64,000 nucleotides of DNA. Origin: Smittia aterrima (Eukaryota > Arthropoda > Insecta > Diptera > Chironomidae). The notes under the pieces are model-generated. The model saw only the letters and a list, made by a program, of their open reading frames with translations. It made no database searches and was not told the origin of the DNA. Below, in pieces: positions 52,283 to 62,569 of this stretch; within the stretch, counting starts at the first letter, position 1; every line of letters begins with the position of its first letter. Position numbers and translations under genes: made by a program. Location: positions 8,556,001 through 8,620,000 of the forward strand of contig CP093831.1 in the NCBI GenBank assembly GCA_033063855.1, in the 5' to 3' direction.

Positions 52283-53980
52283 ATGAAGTTCGGAATTTTT
52301 GTGTTTTTTGTCTTTCTGATTGCACGTATCGAGTGTTCGAGGATACTCATTGTGTATTCGACTATGAGCCATTCACATATGATTCCTCTCCAAGCACTTT
52401 CTGAAGTTTTAGCGGCGAAAGGTCATGAGGTGACATTTTTCAGTCCATTTCCTTTAAAGAAGCAAGTGAAGAATTATCGCGACATCAAAATTTCATTCAA
52501 CGAAACGCTCAAAGAGGAGTTGATGGGCGCGAGTATGAGCAATCAGGGCTTCACAACAATGCTTAAAATGGTTCCAAAGATGGTATCAATGATGCGAGGA
52601 ATTTCAATTGACACATTAAAATCGGAAGAAATGCAACGAATGATGAAAGAAGAGAAGTTTGATCTTTTAATTCTTGGATTTGGATTCAACGAGTTTCTTC
52701 TCGGCCTCGCAAACCATTTCAATTGCCCAAGCGTCTTATTCAGCCCAGCCGGTGCCGTGAGCATTTTTAACAAAGCACTTGGCAATCCTACTGCAGTTGA
52801 AGGAGCTGCGCACATGATGTTTTCTGTGAAGCAAATGAACTTCCTTTGGCGAGTTGGAAACTTTGCCGCGAATGGTGTCGACATATTTCTGACAAATATT
52901 TTGCAATACTTCAATCGACAGCTCTATAAGTAAAACTTCGTGTATTATCTTTAATTGTTCATTACAATTAATTTTTTTTCCTCAGTGAATACTTCCCAGC
53001 TGATCGCTATCGGTCCTATGATGAAACATTACACAGCGTTTCTTTAGCTTTGACAAACACGCACTTCAGTACCGGAGTTGTAAGGCCGATGTTGCCGAAT
53101 TTTATTGAAGTTGGTGGACTTCAAGTTAAGCCAGAACCTTCACCACTTCCTGGGGTAAATTACTAATATTTAATTACGAATATTTCTAAATGTTTTTCCA
53201 CACAGAAGCTCAAAACTTTCCTCGATGAAGCCAAAGACGGAGCGATCTTATTCAGCTTAGGATCAAACGCTAAAAGCACTTTCTTGTCAAAGGAAGTCAT
53301 TTCAGCTCTTCTTAAAGTTTTCTCTGAACTGAAGCAAAGAGTTGTCATGAAATGGGAAGCAGACACTTTGGAAGGAAAACCAGAAAACGTTTTCATAAGT
53401 AAATGGCTTCCGCAAGACGACGTTCTCGCTCATCCAAACATCAAAGCTTTTATTTCTCATTGCGGACTTGGCGGAATGGTCGAAGCAAAATATCACGGAG
53501 TACCAATCGTTGGCATTCCTTTATTCGGAGATCAGCCAGCAAATGCTGAAACTCTTTTAAGAGAAGGTTGGGGAATAAAAATCGAGTTGAGCGAGCTAAC
53601 TGAAGAAACACTGCGGAATGGTCTTCGAACAATTCTTGACGATCCAAAGTAAGTTTAGAGCTTTAAAAAAATCTTGAAACTAATTAAATATTTTCAGATA
53701 TGCATTAACGGTAAAGAAATTTTCTGAACTCACACGCGATCGTCCTTTAAACGCTCAAGATACAGCCATTTTTTGGCTCGAATACGTCATCCGACATCGT
53801 GGAGCACCTCACATGCATTATCCTGGAGCTGACCTTAATTTCTTTCAGTACAATTCACTCGATGTTATTTTCTTCGTTTTCGCAGTTATCTACGCTGCCT
53901 GCAAAATATTTGCTTTCGTTTGTAGAAAAATCTATTGCTTTACATGTCGATCGATGACAAAGAAATTGAAAAAGAATTAA
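52283..53980 (+). CDS. UDP-glycosyltransferase (UGT), membrane-anchored
   Basis: Transfers a sugar from a UDP-sugar to small lipophilic substrates (xenobiotics, pigments, odorants, hormones) in the ER lumen. Exons 52283-52929, 52986-53154, 53206-53648 and 53698-53980 give 513 aa, normal for the family. N-terminal signal peptide (MKFGIFVFFVFLIARIEC) runs into SRILIVYSTMSHSHM, typical of insect UGT aglycone domains. The UDP-sugar signature starts at SKWLPQDDVLAHPNIKAFIS, continues HCGLGGMVEAKYHGVPIVG and ends PLFGDQPANA, keeping the conserved DQ pair. The C-terminus has one transmembrane helix (VIFFVFAVIYAACKIFAF) and a short basic cytosolic tail (TKKLKKN). AATAAA follows at 54007-54012. It stands next to the odorant-receptor cluster; some insect UGTs act in antennal odorant clearance, but that role here is inference. 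Confidence 0.96.
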
Positions 53981-54273
53981 AATTTTGCTTAGTAACTGAT
54001 TTTCTAAATAAAGCTATCTTGATCTTTCATAAACTCTTCAATCAATTCCTTATTTGTTTCAGTGCTTCAGTAGTTGATAATGAGACACACTCAAACCAAT
54101 TTGTTAAGATAATTTTATTATGGCTATTCGTTAAATACCAAATACAAATTTTGAAACGTATATTCTTACTTGAAATTTGATTCTCTCGATAGTACCGTAC
54201 TAAAAAAATCCGCTTTCAAAGAGGACTCTTCTTCACGGAAAAAGAAAAACATTTGCATCTAACACAAAATCTT
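53981..54273. other. Gap between UGT and odorant-receptor array
   Basis: Contains the UGT poly(A) signal at 54007-54012. No coding sequence is seen. The tandem repeat unit begins at its right edge. Confidence 0.45.
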
Positions 54274-54431
54274 TCGTGTCAATTTTCTGACCTCTAATGA
54301 AATATTTGCCGCGACATTCAGACAAAGTTAATTAAATTTTCATCAACTTTCGTCGATGGGAATCAATCGCCTCGCTCAAGCAGTGCAAGTTACTTCAAAG
54401 GGAATCAGAAGTTTTTTAATTGTTCGAGGAT

Positions 54432-54437
54432 TCAGTT
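54432..54437 (+). promoter_or_regulatory. Initiator of odorant-receptor copy 1
   Basis: TCAGTT within the conserved block GAGGATTCAGTTTAATACGT, predicted +1 at A54434. The same block occurs at the same place in all three copies. No TATA or DPE is clear. Confidence 0.45.
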
Positions 54438-54569
54438 TAATACGTGGACGAGTCAACTGCAGCGATCAAGACACGTAATCGGATTGAAATGTGTGTCATG
54501 AATTTTCCGTTTCATCGGAAAGCGAAAAAATCTTCTAATCAGTTAGCAGTGAGACTTCAAACCGAAAAG

Positions 54570-55908
54570 ATGAAAATTGTAAAGTTGTGGCAACGAGCAG
54601 TGAAATATTTCGAGAACCAAGAAGTTTACGAGGAGCTGATAGCGAAATTTCTCTTGTTTGCCATTGAGACTTTGTCTCCGATAAAAGCTCGCGATGGAAA
54701 GAAAAAGATTTCGAAATGGTTTTTGTTAATTTTTCTCAATCCCATCGTCGGCATGATTATTGAGTTGATTTATCTGATCAACGAATATCAGAACATCGAT
54801 TTACCGAAATCGACAGAAAACATCGCGATATTGCGTGAGTGATTGTCTATTGCCTTTGCGAAAATTTTTAAATGTAAAGAAAAACATTTTCTTATCAACA
54901 GTTTGCATGTTAAGAGTTTTCATCATTTTGGTTTACGTAATTGTGCCTAAAGACAATCTTGCTGAGTTGGTCCATCGATTCATTGATGAGAGGTTGACCA
55001 TAAATATTTTTCGAGATAATTGTTTTATAATTTTTTTAATTCCCCAGGAAATCGAAACAAAGTGAAGACGCTCGGCAAATTACGATCCATCACAGCAAAC
55101 AAGAATTCATTGGGACAACAATTTTCATTGTTTTTCCATGGTTCGCCCTTATTTGCTTGTGTCTAAGCCCAATTTTCCGAGAGTTCAGTGTCACAAAAAT
55201 GCCAAGTTCTGTATTTCCGCAACTGATACTCGAAAATAAATTTCTTCAATAGACGGTCAATTACGTTTACCAATCAAGTGCGGTTTACCTTACCGCGGTT
55301 CTCGCCACAACTATTTTTCCTCTTACGTTCCTCCTCATGAACCATTCTTGCTGGCACATCGATCAAACAATTCTGCTCCTAAAGAACTTAGGCGATGGCA
55401 ATAATTGTTCCGAGATGATAAAGTCCGCAGTGAAGGAAAGCTATGGAGTGATTCGTTGGATGAATGATGCTCAGCAGCGACTTCAATTCGTATTTTTTGT
55501 CGAGTTTACGATCATGGGAATTATGTTGTGCATGAATTTCGTATCCGTCCTAATTGAACCGCCTGGAACTTTTGCTATTTTTATTATGATCTCAGTGCAG
55601 TTGACTCAATTCTTCGTAATTTGTTGGCTTGGCGAACGAGTTCTTGACCGAATCGATGACCTCTCGGCTGCCATTTATGACGTCAAATGGTATCAGATGC
55701 GAGTGAGTGACAGAAAGAGCATCCAATTGATGTTGGTGATGTCTCAGAACTTGAGAGGATTCAATGGAATCTTTAATGAAGTCAAAATGGAAACATTCAT
55801 GAAGGTTTGCGTTTAAGAGAGTTCTGTTAACATTTCTGTTTAATTTATTTTGTTTCACAGATCGTGCAGTTTGCGTATTCTCTCGTCATGTTCTTTGCAT
55901 CAGTTTAA
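54570..55908 (+). pseudogene. Odorant receptor copy 1, single nonsense codon (7tm_6 family)
   Basis: Odorant receptors of this family form ligand-gated cation channels with Orco in sensory-neuron dendrites. Exons 54570-54834, 54902-54992, 55048-55804 and 55861-55908 match copies 2 and 3 in length exactly (265, 91, 757, 48 nt) with no indel or damaged splice site. Codon 187 is TAG (55250-55252), where copies 2 and 3 have TGG (Trp) in LENKFLQ-W-TVNYVY, a single G-to-A change. Everything beyond is open to the normal C-terminus (SLVMFFASV). Copy 1 is also the most diverged in the following membrane segment. It is either a very young or polymorphic pseudogene, a 'pseudo-pseudogene' rescued by readthrough, or an assembly error. 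An upstream in-frame ATG at 54489 could add 27 residues. Confidence 0.8.
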
Positions 55909-56221
55909 TCGCTACCAGAAGAAACTAGTCTAATTGAATGTTGTCAATGACAAGTCACGTAATCAATAGTAAAATAGATTTTCGCAAAGAGAAGACCAAA
56001 AGTTAAATGTTTATCACAGCAACTAAGAAGCTTCACACAGAGTAGATTGGACCATCTGCAACTATCGTGTCAATTTTCTGACCTCTAATGAACATTTGCC
56101 GCGACATTCAGACAAAGTTAATTAAATTTTCATGAACCTTCATCGATGGGAATCAATCGCCTCGTTAAAGCAGTGCAAGTTACTTCAAAGGGAATCAGAA
56201 ATTTTTTAATTGTTCGAGGAT
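55909..56221. other. Spacer between odorant-receptor copies 1 and 2
   Basis: 3' flank of copy 1 and upstream region of copy 2. It is nearly identical to the copy 2/3 spacer. No AATAAA is obvious. Confidence 0.5.
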
Positions 56222-56227
56222 TCAGTT
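56222..56227 (+). promoter_or_regulatory. Initiator of odorant-receptor copy 2
   Basis: TCAGTT in the conserved promoter block, predicted +1 at A56224, leaving a 136-nt leader to ATG 56360. Confidence 0.45.
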
Positions 56228-56359
56228 TAATACGTGGACGAGTCAACTGCAGTGACCAAGACATGTAATCGGATTGAAATATACGTCGTAAATTTTCCCG
56301 ACCATCAGAAAGCGAAGAAATATTCTAATCAGTCAGCAGTGAGACTTCAAACCGAAAAG

Positions 56360-57699
56360 ATGAAAATTGTAAAGTTGTGGCAACGAGCAGTGAAATATTT
56401 CGAGAACCAAGAAGTTTACGAGGACTTGGTCGCGAAATTTCTCTTGTTTGTCATTGAGACTTTGTCTCCAATAAAAGCTCGCGATGGAAAGAAAAAAAAT
56501 CCGAAATTGTTTTTGATGAACTTACTCAATCCAATCGTCTGCATGATTATTGAGTTGATTTATCTAATCAACGAATATCAGAACATCGATCTATGGAAAT
56601 CAACAGAAAACATCGCGATATTGCGTGAGTAATTGTCTATTGTCTTTGCTAAAGTTCTAAAAATTTTAATGTAAAGAAAAATATTTTCTTATCAGTTTGC
56701 GAGCTAAGAGTTGTCATCATTTTGATGTACGTCATTGTGGCTAAAAACAATCTTGCTGATTTGGTCCATCGATTCATTGATGAAAGGTTGACCAAAAGTA
56801 TTTCTACAAATAAATATTTTTTATAAATGTTCAATTCCCCAGAAAATCGAAGCAAAGTGAAGACGCTCGGCAAATTACGATCAATCACAGCAAACAGGAA
56901 TTCATTGGGACAACAATTTTCATTGTTTTTCCATGGTTCACCATAATCTGTTTGTGTTTAAGCCCAATTTTTCGTGAGTACAATGCCACAAATACGCCAG
57001 GCTCTGCATTTCCGCAACTGACACTCGAAAATAAATTGCTTCAATGGACGGTCAATTACGTTTACCAAACAATTATGTCTCTACTTTTTGCTGTTCTCGT
57101 TACAACACTTTTTCCTCTGACGTTTATTCTCGTGAATAATTCTTGCTGGCACATCGATCAAACCATTCTGCTCCTAAAGAACTTAGGCGATGGTAACAAT
57201 TGTTCCGAGAAAATAAAGTCCGCAGTGAAGGAAAGTTATGGAGTGATTCGTTGGATGAATGATGCTCAGCAGCGACTTCAATTCGTCTTTTTTGTCGAGT
57301 TTACGATCATGGGCATTATGTTGTGCATGAACTTCGTGTCGGTCCTAATTGAACCGCCTGGAACTTTTGTTATTTTCATTTTGATCTCCGTGCAATTGGC
57401 TCAATTCTTCGTGATTTGCTGGCTTGGCGAACGAGTTCTTGACCGAATCGATGACCTCTCGGCTGCCATTTATGACGTCAAATGGTATCAGATGCGAGTG
57501 AGTGACAGAAAGAGCATCCAGTTGATGTTGGTGATGTCTCAGAACTTGAGAGGATTCAATGGAATCTTTAATGAAGTCAAAATGGAAACATTCTTGAAGG
57601 TTTGCGCTTAAGAACTTTTTAAACTTCTAATTGATTTATTGCGTTTCACAGATCGTGCAGTTTGCGTATTCTCTCGTCATGTTCTTTGCATCAATTTAA
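56360..57699 (+). CDS. Odorant receptor copy 2 (7tm_6 family)
   Basis: Exons 56360-56624, 56696-56786, 56843-57599 and 57652-57699 give 386 aa, normal for an insect odorant receptor. The start MKIVKLWQRAVKYFENQEVY is chosen because it is the first Met in this copy (the upstream ATG of copies 1 and 3 is ATA here) and is shared by all three. Membrane segments include NLLNPIVCMIIELIYLI (TM1), TIFIVFPW..IICLCLSPIF, AVLVTTLFPLTFILV and MGIMLCMNFVSVLI. The C-terminal family signature is present: RKSIQLMLVMSQNLRGFNGI, FNEVKMETF and QFAYSLVMFF. Intron 2 uses the unusual donor GTTGAC in all copies. The ligand is unknown. Confidence 0.92.
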
Positions 57700-58011
57700 A
57701 AGATTACAAAAACAATTAGTTTAGTTAAGTGTTCTCAATGGCAAGTCATGTGATCAATAGTAAAATAGATTTTCGCAAAGAGAAGACCAAAAGTTAAATG
57801 TTTATCACAGCAACTAAGAAGCTTCACACAGAGTAGATTGGATCATCTGCAACTATCGTGTCAATTTTCTGACCTCTAATGAAATATTTGCCGCGACATT
57901 CAGACAAAGTTAATTAAATTTTCATGAACCTTCATCGATGGGAATCAATCGCCTCGTTAAAGCAGTGCAAGTCACTTTAAAGGGAGTCAGAATTTTTAAT
58001 TGTTCGAGGAT
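57700..58011. other. Spacer between odorant-receptor copies 2 and 3
   Basis: Nearly identical in sequence to the copy 1/2 spacer; no gene. Confidence 0.5.
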
Positions 58012-58017
58012 TCAGTT
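58012..58017 (+). promoter_or_regulatory. Initiator of odorant-receptor copy 3
   Basis: TCAGTT in the conserved promoter block, predicted +1 at A58014. Confidence 0.45.
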
Positions 58018-58149
58018 TAATACGTGGACGAGTCAACTGCAGCGATCAAGACACGTAATCGGATTGAAATGTGTGTCGTGAATTTTCCCGACCATCAGAA
58101 AGCGAAGAAATATTCTAATCAGTCAGCAGTGAGACTTCAAACCGAAAAG

Positions 58150-59481
58150 ATGAAAATTGTAAAGTTGTGGCAACGAGCAGTGAAATATTTCGAGAACCAA
58201 GAAGTTTACGAGGAGTTGGTCGCGAAATTTCTCTTGTTTGTCATTGAGACTTTGTCTCCGATAAAAGTTCGCGATGGAAAGAAAAAGATTTCGAAATTGT
58301 TTTTGATGAACCTACTCAATCCAATCGTCTGCATGATTATTGAGTTGATTTATCTAATCAACGAATATCAGAACATCGATTTACCGAAATCGACAGAAAA
58401 CATCGCGATATTGCGTGAGTGATTGTCTATTGTCTCTGCTAAAGTTTTTAATGTAAAGAAAAATATTTTCTTATCAGTTTGCATGTTAAGAGTTTTCATC
58501 ATTTTGACTTACGTCATTTTGGCTAAAGACAATCTTGCTGATTTGGTCCATCGATTCATTGATGAAAGGTTGACCATAAATATTTTTCGAAATTATTTTA
58601 TATAATTTTTTAATTCACAGAAAATCGAAGCAAAGTGAAGACGCTCGGCAAATTACGATCAATCACAGCAAACAGGAATTCATTGGGACAACAATTTTCA
58701 TTGTTTTTCCATGGTTCGCCATTATCTGCTTGTGTCTAAGCCCAATTTTTCGTGAGTACAATGCCACAAATACGCCAGGCTCTGCATTTCCGCAGCTGAC
58801 ACTCGAAAATAAATTTCTTCAATGGACGGTCAATTACGTTTACCAAACAATTATGTCCTTACTGGTCGCGGTTCCCGTTACAACACTTTTTCCTCTGACG
58901 TTCCTTCTCATGAACCATTCTTGCTGGCACATCGATCAAACAATTCTGCTCCTGAAGAACTTAGGCGGTGGCGATAATTGTTCCGAGATGATAAAGTCCG
59001 CAGTGAAGGAAAGTTATGGAGTGATTCGTTGGATGAATGATGCTCAGCAGCGACTTCAATTCATCTTTTTTGTCGAGTTTACGATCATGGGAATTATGTT
59101 GTGCATGAACTTCGTGTCTGTCCTAATTGAACCGCCTGGAACTTTTGTTGTTTTTGTTATGATCTCAGTGCAATTGACTCAATTCTACATATTTTGTTGG
59201 CTTGGCGAACGAGTACTTAACCGAATTGATAACCTCTCGGCTGCCATTTATGACGTCAAATGGTATCAGATGCGAGTGAGTGACAGAAAGAGCATCCAGT
59301 TGATGTTGGTGATGTCTCAGAACTTGAGAGGATTCAATGGAATCTTTAATGAAGTCAAAATGGAAACATTCATGAAGGTTTGTGTTGAAGAGAGTTCATT
59401 TAACATTTCTGTTTAATTTATTTTGTTTCACAGATCGTGCAGTTTGCGTATTCGCTCGTCATGTTCTTTGCATCAGTTTAA
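58150..59481 (+). CDS. Odorant receptor copy 3 (7tm_6 family)
   Basis: Exons 58150-58414, 58478-58568, 58621-59377 and 59434-59481 give 386 aa with the same architecture as copy 2. The Met at 58150 is used for consistency with copy 2; ATG 58069, in the same frame, would add 27 residues, but that stretch changes faster between copies than the rest, as expected of a leader. Differences from copy 2 are scattered (for example SLLVAVPVTTLF versus SLLFAVLVTTLF, and FYIFCWLGERVLNRIDNL versus FFVICWLGERVLDRIDDL), so ligand tuning may have begun to diverge. The frame is intact throughout. Confidence 0.92.
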
Positions 59482-59575
59482 AGGATTACAAAAGCAATTA
59501 GTTTAGTTAAGTGTTCTATGGCAAGTCATGTGATCAATAGTAAAATAGAACTTTCATAAGAAAAGACCACTAGTT

Positions 59576-60506
59576 GAATGTTTAAAAAAGACAGAAACAC
59601 TTCTCATATGAAGAGACAATTAAATTAACTTTACTGCTAAGGAAAGCAACTGCTTATGGTTATTCACGATATTTTTGCGAAGAAATTATTTTTATATAAA
59701 AAAAACTTATTTTATTTGCATTTTTTGTGCGCTTTTACAAACCAACTTGAAAGTTGTGTAGCTCAACAGTTGCGCGACAATGAGCGTAAGCTTTGGAAAT
59801 TTTGAAATTCTCTCTTTTTTTCTTTTGCTCCGAGGAAAACTTATTTTCTACTCCCCTCTCAAAAGCTTTTCAATTCGCAAAGGTTTATCGTTTCTCTGAT
59901 TTATTCCAACACAGTTTACCGACGACAAGCTATCAGTTAGGTTCATCCTGAATTTAATTATTTTGTGTTAGAAATTAAATGTTTTAGGTAACTAAACATT
60001 ATCATTCAAAATAAATGTGTAAATGTTGTTGAAAACTAAAATTGCATTTGTGAGAAAACAAAGAATCTAATAAAATCGTGAGACTTTAGTGATATCCACA
60101 ACATGACAAAAGCATTGTGATCGTTTAATTAGCATTTCCACATTTTTGTTGGAAAACGATTATTAAAGTTAAATTGAACAATCTTGAATCAAGTCGAGGC
60201 TAATTAATTTAATTTCGATGATAATTTCACTCAAAAAATAATTTTTTCACATGTGAATTGGTTTAACAAAAAATTTCTCGTTTATTGATCTTCAATTATT
60301 ATGAATATCTTGTTAGTTTGTTCGCTACTCGCACTAAATTCAATTCAACCGATGTTCGAGTACAGAGAAGAAATTGACCATTGACATCGATTACAAAACT
60401 GCAAACAAATATTACGAAATAATGTCAAACAATCTTCAGTGAAATTTACAATTTCTCTTTAATTTTTTTTTATTCTTTTGAAGGTTTTGTAGTTTATTGA
60501 GGAATT
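59576..60506. other. Gap between odorant-receptor array and acyl-CoA reductase
   Basis: About 0.9 kb, very AT-rich, no gene seen. It should contain the promoter and leader of the acyl-CoA reductase, but no clear core element stands out. Confidence 0.45.
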
Positions 60507-62222
60507 ATGTCTCAAGTTTCGGAAATTTCACATTTTTATGTTGGCAAAAACATTTTGGTGACTGGCGCTACCGGTAAGTTAATAACGACAATTGAAGGTT
60601 AGCTCTAAACACTTTCGCTCAACAGGTTTTATGGGAAAAGTTTTAGTTGAAAAACTGCTTCGTGATTGCGATAAGCTGTCAAGAATTTATATTTTGGTTC
60701 GAACGAAAAAAGGTGTTGAACCTGAGCAACGCCGAGAGGATTACATTAACCATTTGATCTTCAATTTGATTCGCGATAAGAATCCTGACCAGCTTCAGAA
60801 AATTAAAGTCATCAAAGGTGATGTGTCACTTGATGGACTTGGATTAGATGAAAAGGACGAAAATGAATTGATTAACAACGTGAACTTAGTTTTCCACTGC
60901 GCAGCAAATGTGAAATTCGATCAAACACTTAAGGACGCTGTTAACTTCAACACCAGCGGAACTCATCGCATTTTAATGCTCTCCGAGAAAATGAAACAAC
61001 TCATTGTGTTCACACACGTCTCGACTGCTTATTGTCACTGCAATGAGAATGAGCTCGAAGAACGTTACTATCCTGCTAACGAAAACCCTTTTGGAGTAAT
61101 TGAGATGGTGAAGCTTCTGAAAGACGACACGCTCGAGATGATTACACCAAAGCTACTCGACGGTCTTCCCAACACTTACGTTAGTAAAAATATAAAAATA
61201 ATTTCTTTTTATTAGAACATCTTTCGTTCTCAGGCGTTCACTAAAGGACTGACTGAAGAGCTGGTACATTCTTATGCAGAAAAGTTTCCAATTGTAATCG
61301 CGAGACCTTCAATCGTCATAGCAGCTTGGAAATCACCATTTCCTGGATGGATCGAAGGAATGAACGGACCAACGGGACTAATGATTGGAGCTGGTAAAGG
61401 CGTTATTCGTTCAATGTTTTGCAATCCTGATTACAACTCCGAAGCTGTTCCCGTTGACATAACAATAAACGCAATCATTGCTCTTGCTTTCAAACGATCT
61501 AAAATGGATAAGGACGTTTGCTACTTTTGTAATCTGACGGATTCAGGGCAAAATCCGATGACTTGGGGCGAATCAATTGATATCGGACGAAAGCTATTCA
61601 ACGAATTTCCAATGTGTCAATCACTTTGGTACCCAAATGGATCCATTAAGTCAAACTATTATCATCATCTGTTCTGCGTGGTCTTCTTTCATTACTTGCC
61701 TGCTTACATTATTGACTTTATCATGGTCGTCATTCGTCAAAAGCCATTGTGAGTTAGAAAATTATTGAAATTGGAAACGGATTTGATCTTTTTTCTTTCA
61801 GTTTGGTGAATGTTCAGAAACGCGTAAGTCAGGGACAGAAAGTTCTACAATATTACACGACGAAGGATTGGAAATTCAAAAATGAAAATTTTCTGAGTCT
61901 CCATCGCGAAATGAACGTCATCGACAAAGAGAAATTTTTTATTGATCTCACACAAATGAATCTTAAAGAATATCTCAGAAACTACATTCTTGGAACTCGT
62001 CACTTTCTGTTGAAGGAAACACCAGAATCGCTTCCAAAAGCTCGAGCTATGCTGAAACGGTAAGAATTGACCTTGAGAGTTCAATGACACCTTGGACAGT
62101 TCGTTGACCTTTTTTTCATCTTCAGATTATATTATCTTGACAAATTCGTGACGATAGTTTTCTACTTCATCATCTTCTATCTCCTTTGGTGCAATGCTGA
62201 CTCTCTTTTAAACTTTTTTTAA
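60507..62222 (+). CDS. Fatty acyl-CoA reductase (alcohol-forming)
   Basis: Reduces long-chain acyl-CoA to fatty alcohol with NADPH, on ER or peroxisomal membranes, for waxes, cuticular hydrocarbons or pheromones. Exons 60507-60573, 60626-61179, 61234-61748, 61802-62059 and 62126-62222 give 496 aa, the usual length for insect FARs. The Rossmann nucleotide-binding motif is VTGATGFMGKVLVEKLL. The catalytic YxxxK is formed across the exon 2/3 junction (NTY-AFTKGLTEEL). The substrate region has ARPSIVIAAWKSPFPGWIEG and the GPTG motif. The C-terminal FAR_C (sterile) domain runs from QKRVSQGQKVLQYY, and a terminal hydrophobic helix (FYFIIFYLLWC) anchors the protein. Intron 2 donor is GTTAGT. The gene converges with the mitochondrial carrier on the minus strand. 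Confidence 0.95.
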
Positions 62223-62569
62223 AACATATTTTTTGGATTATGACATTAAGTCAATGGTACCTTCAAAAACAATTATTTTTCTTTATAAAACTTTTTATTT
62301 TGAATAAAACATCTATCAGAAAATTATTGTGGCTTGTTTTGGTTTTTAAATTCTAACGATTGGACTTCAAACTAATGAACGGGGGTGATTATTAACAAAC
62401 TGGGATGATTCGACAGGAATGACGAACACCAAACGATCTTATGCGATAGTAAATGCTGATTTTGGTTCTTTAGCTTCAAGTATTCTTGAGATTTTATATT
62501 AAATATCTTTCACACTCGAATCAAAGACTTCCAAGCATTAACACATTCACTTCTTTCATCCACGAACCA
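62223..62569. terminator. Shared 3' intergenic region of convergent genes, with overlapping poly(A) signals
   Basis: AATAAA on the plus strand at 62303-62308 lies 81 nt past the acyl-CoA reductase stop. AATAAA on the minus strand at 62299-62294 is immediately adjacent and could serve the carrier gene. The two form a near-palindrome TTTTATTTTGAATAAAA. I see nothing else in the gap. Confidence 0.5.

Larger units (their letters stand above)
54274..59575 (+). repeat. Triplicated 1.79-kb unit carrying an odorant-receptor gene
   Basis: Three head-to-tail units begin at the shared TCGTGTCAATTTTCTGACCT at 54274, 56065 and 57856. The first two are 1791 bp long; the third loses similarity around 59575. 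Each includes promoter, four-exon gene and 3' flank, so whole transcription units were duplicated. Sequence similarity is highest in the second half of exon 3 and in the 3' flank, and lower around the leader and in the middle of copy 1. This fits recent duplication with possible gene conversion. Confidence 0.9.

Noticed and set aside
54444..54569. Extension of the odorant-receptor protein upstream through a GTG-led frame
   Set aside because: GTG is not a nuclear start codon in insects, a stop lies just upstream, the predicted transcription start is ten bases away, and the stretch diverges faster between copies than the receptor proper.
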